From positions 1-29,521 of the forward strand of contig JBGSQC010000362.1 in NCBI GenBank assembly GCA_041738295.1: a stretch of DNA of 29,521 nt, in the 5' to 3' direction. The translations under genes and the position numbers were made by a program. The DNA is from Zhengella sp041738295 (GTDB lineage: Bacteria; Pseudomonadota; Alphaproteobacteria; Rhizobiales; Rhizobiaceae). Below are positions 26,301 through 29,521 of the stretch, in pieces (position 1 is the first letter of the stretch; each line of letters begins with the position of its first letter). The notes beneath the pieces were generated by a model. It did not search any database. It was given only the letters and a program-made list of their open reading frames with translations, and had not been told where the DNA came from.

Positions 26301-28567
26301 GGCGTCGCGGCAGGGGAGCCGTCAACGGTATCGGTTCCGCTTCCGTTGTCTGACAGCACATTGAGGATGGCTGACTGCCCCACAGAACCGTCATGTATGC
26401 CATATGAAACGTCATCCTGGGCTATCAACACCAATGGTGCCACTACGTTCACCACCTCCGTCAGGTCATCGCCGGTTGTCGTCGGATCCACGCGGTTGCT
26501 GCTGGCGGCCGTCGTGGTGTTGGTGATCGTGCTGCCTGCTTGACCGGTGTTGACCGTTCCCTCCAGCGTCAGCGTTGCGGATGCGCCATTGGCGTGCGCC
26601 GGGATGGTCCATGTGGGAGCTGCATAGGTTCCAGCCGTCACGGTTCCATTTGTAGCGGTGGCCGTCAGGCCGGCGGGCAGCGCATCAGTGAGCGTGACAT
26701 TGCCGGCATTGCCGGGGCCATTGTTGGTGACCGTAATCTGATAGGTCACAGTCGAGCCGATAGACGGCGTTGCATCGCCAGAAGTCAGTGTCTTGACCGT
26801 GACCAGATTGGCATTTGGCAGCGAAATGTTGATGGTGGCGACGGCAGTGTTGGAATTGGTGGTGCCGTCATTGACCAGAACCGTGACATTGCGCGCCGTC
26901 GTGCTCATATTGGCGTTCGGGTTCGAGAAAGTGACCGCACGGATTGCGTTCTGGTAATTCGCTATGCTTGAAGCACCCGTCAGCGTGACCGTGACCTGGC
27001 CCGGAGTGCCGGTGTTTACCGTTCCTGTGATGCCGCCCGGCAGCGCACCGATAGCCAGAACGTCACCGGCTTGCGCATTGGTCAGGACGATCGTTGCCGA
27101 CTGGATCGTCGTCGCATCATAGTTGACGATCGTGCGGTCGGTATCAGCCACAGGAACAGCTGCACCGCCTTCGGTAAATGTCGTCACATAAGATGTGCCG
27201 GTCGCCGTCGAGTTGTTCAGGTCGAGATCAAGATTGATCGAGGTTCCGAAATAGCCAAGGAACGCCGCCGTATTGTATTGATTGTCTACAAAATCAGCGA
27301 CTGCGAAGTTCGCAGTATAGGTCGTACCAGGAACGACCGCCGCTACGGAGCTGATAACTGTCGTATGCCCATCCAGCACCGAATCGGTCACAACGCCAGG
27401 AGAGGGCTCATTGTTGCGATAGTAGGCCGAGTTCAGCGACGTGTTGATCGTATCAATGTCAATGCCGGTGCTGATTCCGGGCACGAGAGCAAAGTTGGTG
27501 TTGGAATAAGCCCCGCCGCTCAGGAGGATTCGGATGTTGTCGGAAAAGCCCTGTCCGACATATTCGTTGTATTCTTCCGATCCCATCACGATCCGGAAGA
27601 CAATTTTCGTGACCCCGGGGTTGGGCTGGAACTGGAAATTGAGCTGGGCGATATCCCGCTCGCTGCCCGTCCCGCTTACGCCGGTGCCTGCTCCATCCCA
27701 AAAGAAGCTCGATACTCCGGGGACCTGGGCAAGGTTTCCGGTCCCAAGCACCGCTCCGGAAGTTAAGCCGAGATTTGACCCTGTGGTCGTGAAGGTACCG
27801 AACGCGCTTGTTGGCGACCCCACATTGAGAGACGGAGTACCCGTGTAGGTGACGCCGTTGGTGCCGGGTGCGCCCATTGCATTGCGCATGTTGGTTGCAG
27901 ATGCGGATGTGGTGATGGTGATCGTCAGAAGATCGATCCATGACTGCATCACAGCAGCCGACGTTATTGGCCGGGCTTCGACATTGCCAACGGTATATTC
28001 CAGATCCCAGTTGCCGCCGAGCGACGCATGACCCGTGCCGTCAACAGAAGCCGCAATATCGCGTCCGGTCAGGCGGCCAAGCAGTTCGACGAAATCCCGG
28101 CCTTTTGAGCCATGGGCCAGATCGCAGCCGAACAAAAGGATGTCCCCGCCCGGCGCGAGACTGGCACCAAGGGCTGCAAGGTCCGCACCGCTTTGTCGAA
28201 GGGCATCAGCATCCTGTTCGCCGCCAAGAAGCTCCAGCCGCCCCGACGAAGCATGGGATATAATGGCGATAGCGGAAAGATTGCGATGGGCAGCAGCGAT
28301 CCGCGCCATTTGCCGGAACGGGTCCTCACCCTGGGTAAGGACATGAACCATGTCACCCGGAAGCGACTGCCGATCGAAGGCACCCGCATCACGAACACCC
28401 GGATCGACAAAGACAAGACGCGGACCCTGGGAGGCGCGTTCGACTTCTGGTGAGCTGGAAGACGCTGCAGCAGCCGACGGAAATGCGCAGCCGGTCGCGG
28501 CGACAGCCACGCTCAACCCCGCTGCGGCCATCAAGGCCTTTATCCGTCCCGCCACCGTGTTTTTCAC
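23351..28567 (-). CDS. Giant DUF4347/choice-of-anchor/DUF11 surface protein (1738 aa)
   Basis: First gene of the operon; GTG start after AGGTGGGCC and a signal peptide (MKNTVAGRIKALMAAAGLSV...). Modules in order: DUF4347-like (about 50-205, with ISHASSGRLELLGG and FGCDLAHGSKG), a choice-of-anchor-L-type domain (about 225-450, with VFRIVMGSEEYNEY), a VCBS/cadherin-like stretch, DUF11 (about 585-705), an Ig-like module, a beta-rich region, a GEVED domain (LYAWIDFDGNGAFDASEF, ending DGEVEDYAVPI), a SpaA/prealbumin-like fold, an unassigned conserved region, then DUF11. It ends in a truncated repeat with QQQDVDVLQ. DUF4347 and GEVED domains occur in large secreted adhesins. It probably sits at the cell surface; ligand unknown. 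Confidence 0.78.
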   Translation of the reverse strand: MKNTVAGRIKALMAAAGLSVAVAATGCAFPSAAAASSSSPEVERASQGPRLVFVDPGVRDAGAFDRQSLPGDMVHVLTQGEDPFRQMARIAAAHRNLSAIAIISHASSGRLELLGGEQDADALRQSGADLAALGASLAPGGDILLFGCDLAHGSKGRDFVELLGRLTGRDIAASVDGTGHASLGGNWDLEYTVGNVEARPITSAAVMQSWIDLLTITITTSASATNMRNAMGAPGTNGVTYTGTPSLNVGSPTSAFGTFTTTGSNLGLTSGAVLGTGNLAQVPGVSSFFWDGAGTGVSGTGSERDIAQLNFQFQPNPGVTKIVFRIVMGSEEYNEYVGQGFSDNIRILLSGGAYSNTNFALVPGISTGIDIDTINTSLNSAYYRNNEPSPGVVTDSVLDGHTTVISSVAAVVPGTTYTANFAVADFVDNQYNTAAFLGYFGTSINLDLDLNNSTATGTSYVTTFTEGGAAVPVADTDRTIVNYDATTIQSATIVLTNAQAGDVLAIGALPGGITGTVNTGTPGQVTVTLTGASSIANYQNAIRAVTFSNPNANMSTTARNVTVLVNDGTTNSNTAVATINISLPNANLVTVKTLTSGDATPSIGSTVTYQITVTNNGPGNAGNVTLTDALPAGLTATATNGTVTAGTYAAPTWTIPAHANGASATLTLEGTVNTGQAGSTITNTTTAASSNRVDPTTTGDDLTEVVNVVAPLVLIAQDDVSYGIHDGSVGQSAILNVLSDNGSGTDTVDGSPAATPLVSVAAVGPLPSGITLNPDGSIDVAPGTPEGIKTFDYEICEAAIPANCATASVTFTVVNLSGTGLPPNPQVCTSPLGTFTGADSGTVAAGPYNANYSLVINSATGFAGTSIAAGSSLLTTFNTNNTTSPDSFSVTYSLSSITSPSQVIRIYGGRGLPNSGAAGDNQASEITLSWTGGTGNATYYDPVAPSTSIYRYAPAAGFDINQREIFGTDTTGGILNGGSFRVFNTYNSTRAWYVDLPRGATSVTITSNFFAGGTVGGQGVDAILPSLGVSPGPPPFGPGEAFNEWLTLSTLLCEGTEDYSDAPLSGTSYGGARHTVVSGIHLGAAVTTDAADYDDANAAADADDGVSAFPVLAVGQTSYTIPAANITAAGTGTLYAWIDFDGNGAFDASEFASTAVTGGTLAGDLTFSGFTAPSAAGTTFARFRLTSDALSSANFSSSATDGEVEDYAVPILAKPTITLTKVSVGGTGTFTFTGDNGWASENITTVSDGVGVVGTTQTLTAASTATTLTEVAPPGWTMDGATCTGTADSTQPTVDTIAGTIAFTADQTAAGAAIECTVTNTRPAAVTPATPAAICSLVAQKALFNFTPSGSGEGTYTLVSNSPFVYDINGKPQLFANVTATETVATSPGVQTKVTEITTAPLASGEGEAVIVTSRVEGTPGLSRTVEFRDAAGVDHEVMTIEDSAGTILARFPVTGSDSADQPSGSPAFLTFTMPASGFVYQRYYIVDYNVSYGQLLDGGCIRSDLVTVKTLASATNRPDVGGTVEFQIMVTNNGPSAAPNATLTDLLPAGLTYVASTPSQGTYNSATGAWTIGDIANSATATLTIEATVDAVPPGTAITNTTAAATSDAPDPGTTGDDLLEVIETANPVLTFDKTAIILTDLNSDGQAGAGDVVRYTFAVRNSGNVTISAVSVAETAFNGAAALPAPSGETLSNDALPAADSTDSGPDGTWDTLAPGDTVEFTTDYTVQQQDVDVLQ

Positions 28568-28688
28568 GGCCCACCTGCCCCTGCCCGGCTTTCACCGGCA
28601 TTCTTCGAGGGCGCGCCGCCATGGTAACCCTCGCGAATCACTTGGGGAATAGAATCACAGGAAGGCCGGAAGGTGAATCCCTTAACAG

Positions 28689-28700
28689 TCAATTAATTGA
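28689..28700. promoter_or_regulatory. Palindrome in the divergent promoter region
   Basis: TCAATTAATTGA is a perfect 12-bp palindrome in the 243-bp gap between the giant surface-protein gene and the Crp/Fnr regulator. Its arms are reversed relative to an FNR box (TTGAT-N4-ATCAA). It is a candidate operator for the divergent genes, without a named regulator. Confidence 0.35.
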
Positions 28701-28810
28701 TGCATGACGGGGACTTGCAGCCAAGACGTGTCATTTCGGACTCACTTTTCCGGGCAGCCGTGGGCACAATCGATGGCTGACAGTTCGGCAAAATCAGCTA
28801 TCTTCCCCTC

Positions 28811-29479
28811 ATGACCGATCAGGAAACCAACAGTCTGCTGCCAACCCGCCTGCCGGATTCCGTGCAGAAACCGCTGTTTGCCGGGTGCGCGCCGGAAATC
28901 CATCGCGCCGGCAGCGACCTGTTCCTGCAGGACGATCCTGCCGAGCGGCTCTACATGGTGCTCAAGGGGTCGGTCGAGATCAGCATTTATGCCCGCACGG
29001 GCCGAAAACTGGTGGCCAATATCCAGCATGGCGGGCTGATCGGCGAGATCGCCACGTTGGACGGAGGCAAGCGAACGGCCACGGCCACCTGCATTTCCGA
29101 CTGCGAGGTTGTTTCGATTTCACGGCGCCAGATGATGGACCGGATGCGCGACCATCCGGACATTGCGCTAACCATGATCGACCTCTTGTGCAAGCGCATC
29201 CGGCGGATCAGCGACGAGTTAGGCGACCAGGCCCTGCTCAACATCGAGGCACGGCTGGCAAAGCGCCTGCTTGGCCTGACCATGACCATGGCAGGTCCTG
29301 ATGGCTGGATCCGCATTTCGCAAGCCGATCTGGCCGAGCTTCTGGGTGCAACGCGCGAATCGGTCAACAAGACGCTGCGGGAATGGCAGCGGGAGGGCTA
29401 CGTCGAGAGCCGGCGTGGCGCGGTAGCCGTCCGGGTTCCCGATGCTCTCACCCGCCTGGCCTCCAAAGGCGCTGGCTGA
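28811..29479 (+). CDS. Crp/Fnr-family transcriptional regulator
   Basis: 222-aa regulator with an N-terminal cyclic-nucleotide-binding fold (LFLQDDPAERLYMVLKGSVEISIYARTG, then GLIGEIATLDGGKRTATAT, the phosphate-binding-cassette pattern GE...R-T-A) and a C-terminal winged helix-turn-helix (ISQADLAELLGATRESVNKTLREWQREGYVE). It lacks the N-terminal Cys cluster that holds the FeS centre in FNR, so it is not the FnrL expected at the bchE box. A nucleotide ligand such as cAMP is likely but not proven. It diverges from the six-gene surface-protein operon and is its best local candidate regulator. The ATG follows only a weak ribosome-binding site. Confidence 0.88.
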   Translation: MTDQETNSLLPTRLPDSVQKPLFAGCAPEIHRAGSDLFLQDDPAERLYMVLKGSVEISIYARTGRKLVANIQHGGLIGEIATLDGGKRTATATCISDCEVVSISRRQMMDRMRDHPDIALTMIDLLCKRIRRISDELGDQALLNIEARLAKRLLGLTMTMAGPDGWIRISQADLAELLGATRESVNKTLREWQREGYVESRRGAVAVRVPDALTRLASKGAG

Positions 29480-29490
29480 CGCCGGACCGC

Positions 29491-29521
29491 TCAGGCTGCC
29501 AAGCGCGAGACGAGGAAGCGC
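29491..29521 (-). CDS. Possible C-terminal tail of a leftward gene (partial)
   Basis: On the minus strand the last 31 bases read RFLVSRLAA-stop, 11 bp from the regulator's stop. This looks like the end of a convergent gene, but is too short to identify or to be sure it is coding. Confidence 0.25.
   Translation of the reverse strand, partial: RFLVSRLAA

Noticed and set aside
12000..28567. LPXTG sortase or PEP-CTERM signals on the surface proteins
   Set aside because: None of the C-termini has an LPXTG or PEP motif with a hydrophobic helix and basic tail; four end in the truncated repeat instead.
28689..28700. Palindrome read as an FNR box
   Set aside because: The arms are TCAAT...ATTGA, the reverse of TTGAT...ATCAA, and the 4-bp spacer is absent.

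Overview
The window comes from a GC-rich alphaproteobacterium able to make bacteriochlorophyll. It carries bchD, bchI, bchE and bchJ behind PpsR-type (TGT-N12-ACA) and FNR-type boxes, the oxygen-control layout of purple anoxygenic phototrophs. The genus cannot be fixed from the sequence.

Region 1 (1-4768), photosynthesis genes. bchI and bchD (bchD cut by the window edge) run leftward and overlap by ATGA. bchE and bchJ run rightward from the shared 255-bp control region. The bchE copy here carries a one-base deletion after codon 42. A decayed second fragment of bchE, which keeps the missing base but has two nonsense codons, lies directly after bchJ.

Region 2 (4769-11905), general metabolism: an MgtC-like membrane protein, a DUF924 protein, a long-chain acyl-CoA synthetase (fadD) behind a MerR/LiuR-like promoter, pgi coupled to a HAD phosphatase, a CoxG-like protein, and a PaaG-type enoyl-CoA isomerase.

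Region 3 (12000-28567), the most unusual part: six leftward genes that look like one 16.5-kb operon. In transcription order they are a 1738-aa DUF4347/choice-of-anchor/DUF11 protein, a 485-aa protein, a 453-aa and a 318-aa DUF11-type repeat protein, a 1230-aa DUF11/SdrD-B protein with a possible OmpA-like end, and a 1173-aa outer-membrane beta-barrel protein. The first four all stop at the same point inside a DUF11-type repeat, most with D-V-D-x-L-Q at the C-terminus. The mature N-termini of the third, fourth and fifth proteins start with the missing second half of that repeat. Joining one protein's end to the next one's start rebuilds an internal repeat almost exactly. This fits a head-to-tail surface fibre: C-half-only caps or tips, two extenders with both halves, an N-half-only base, and a barrel anchor. 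It is a hypothesis from the sequence, not a described system known to me.

Region 4 (28568-29521): a Crp/Fnr-family regulator diverges from the fibre operon and is a plausible controller of it. The last 31 bases may be the tail of a leftward gene.
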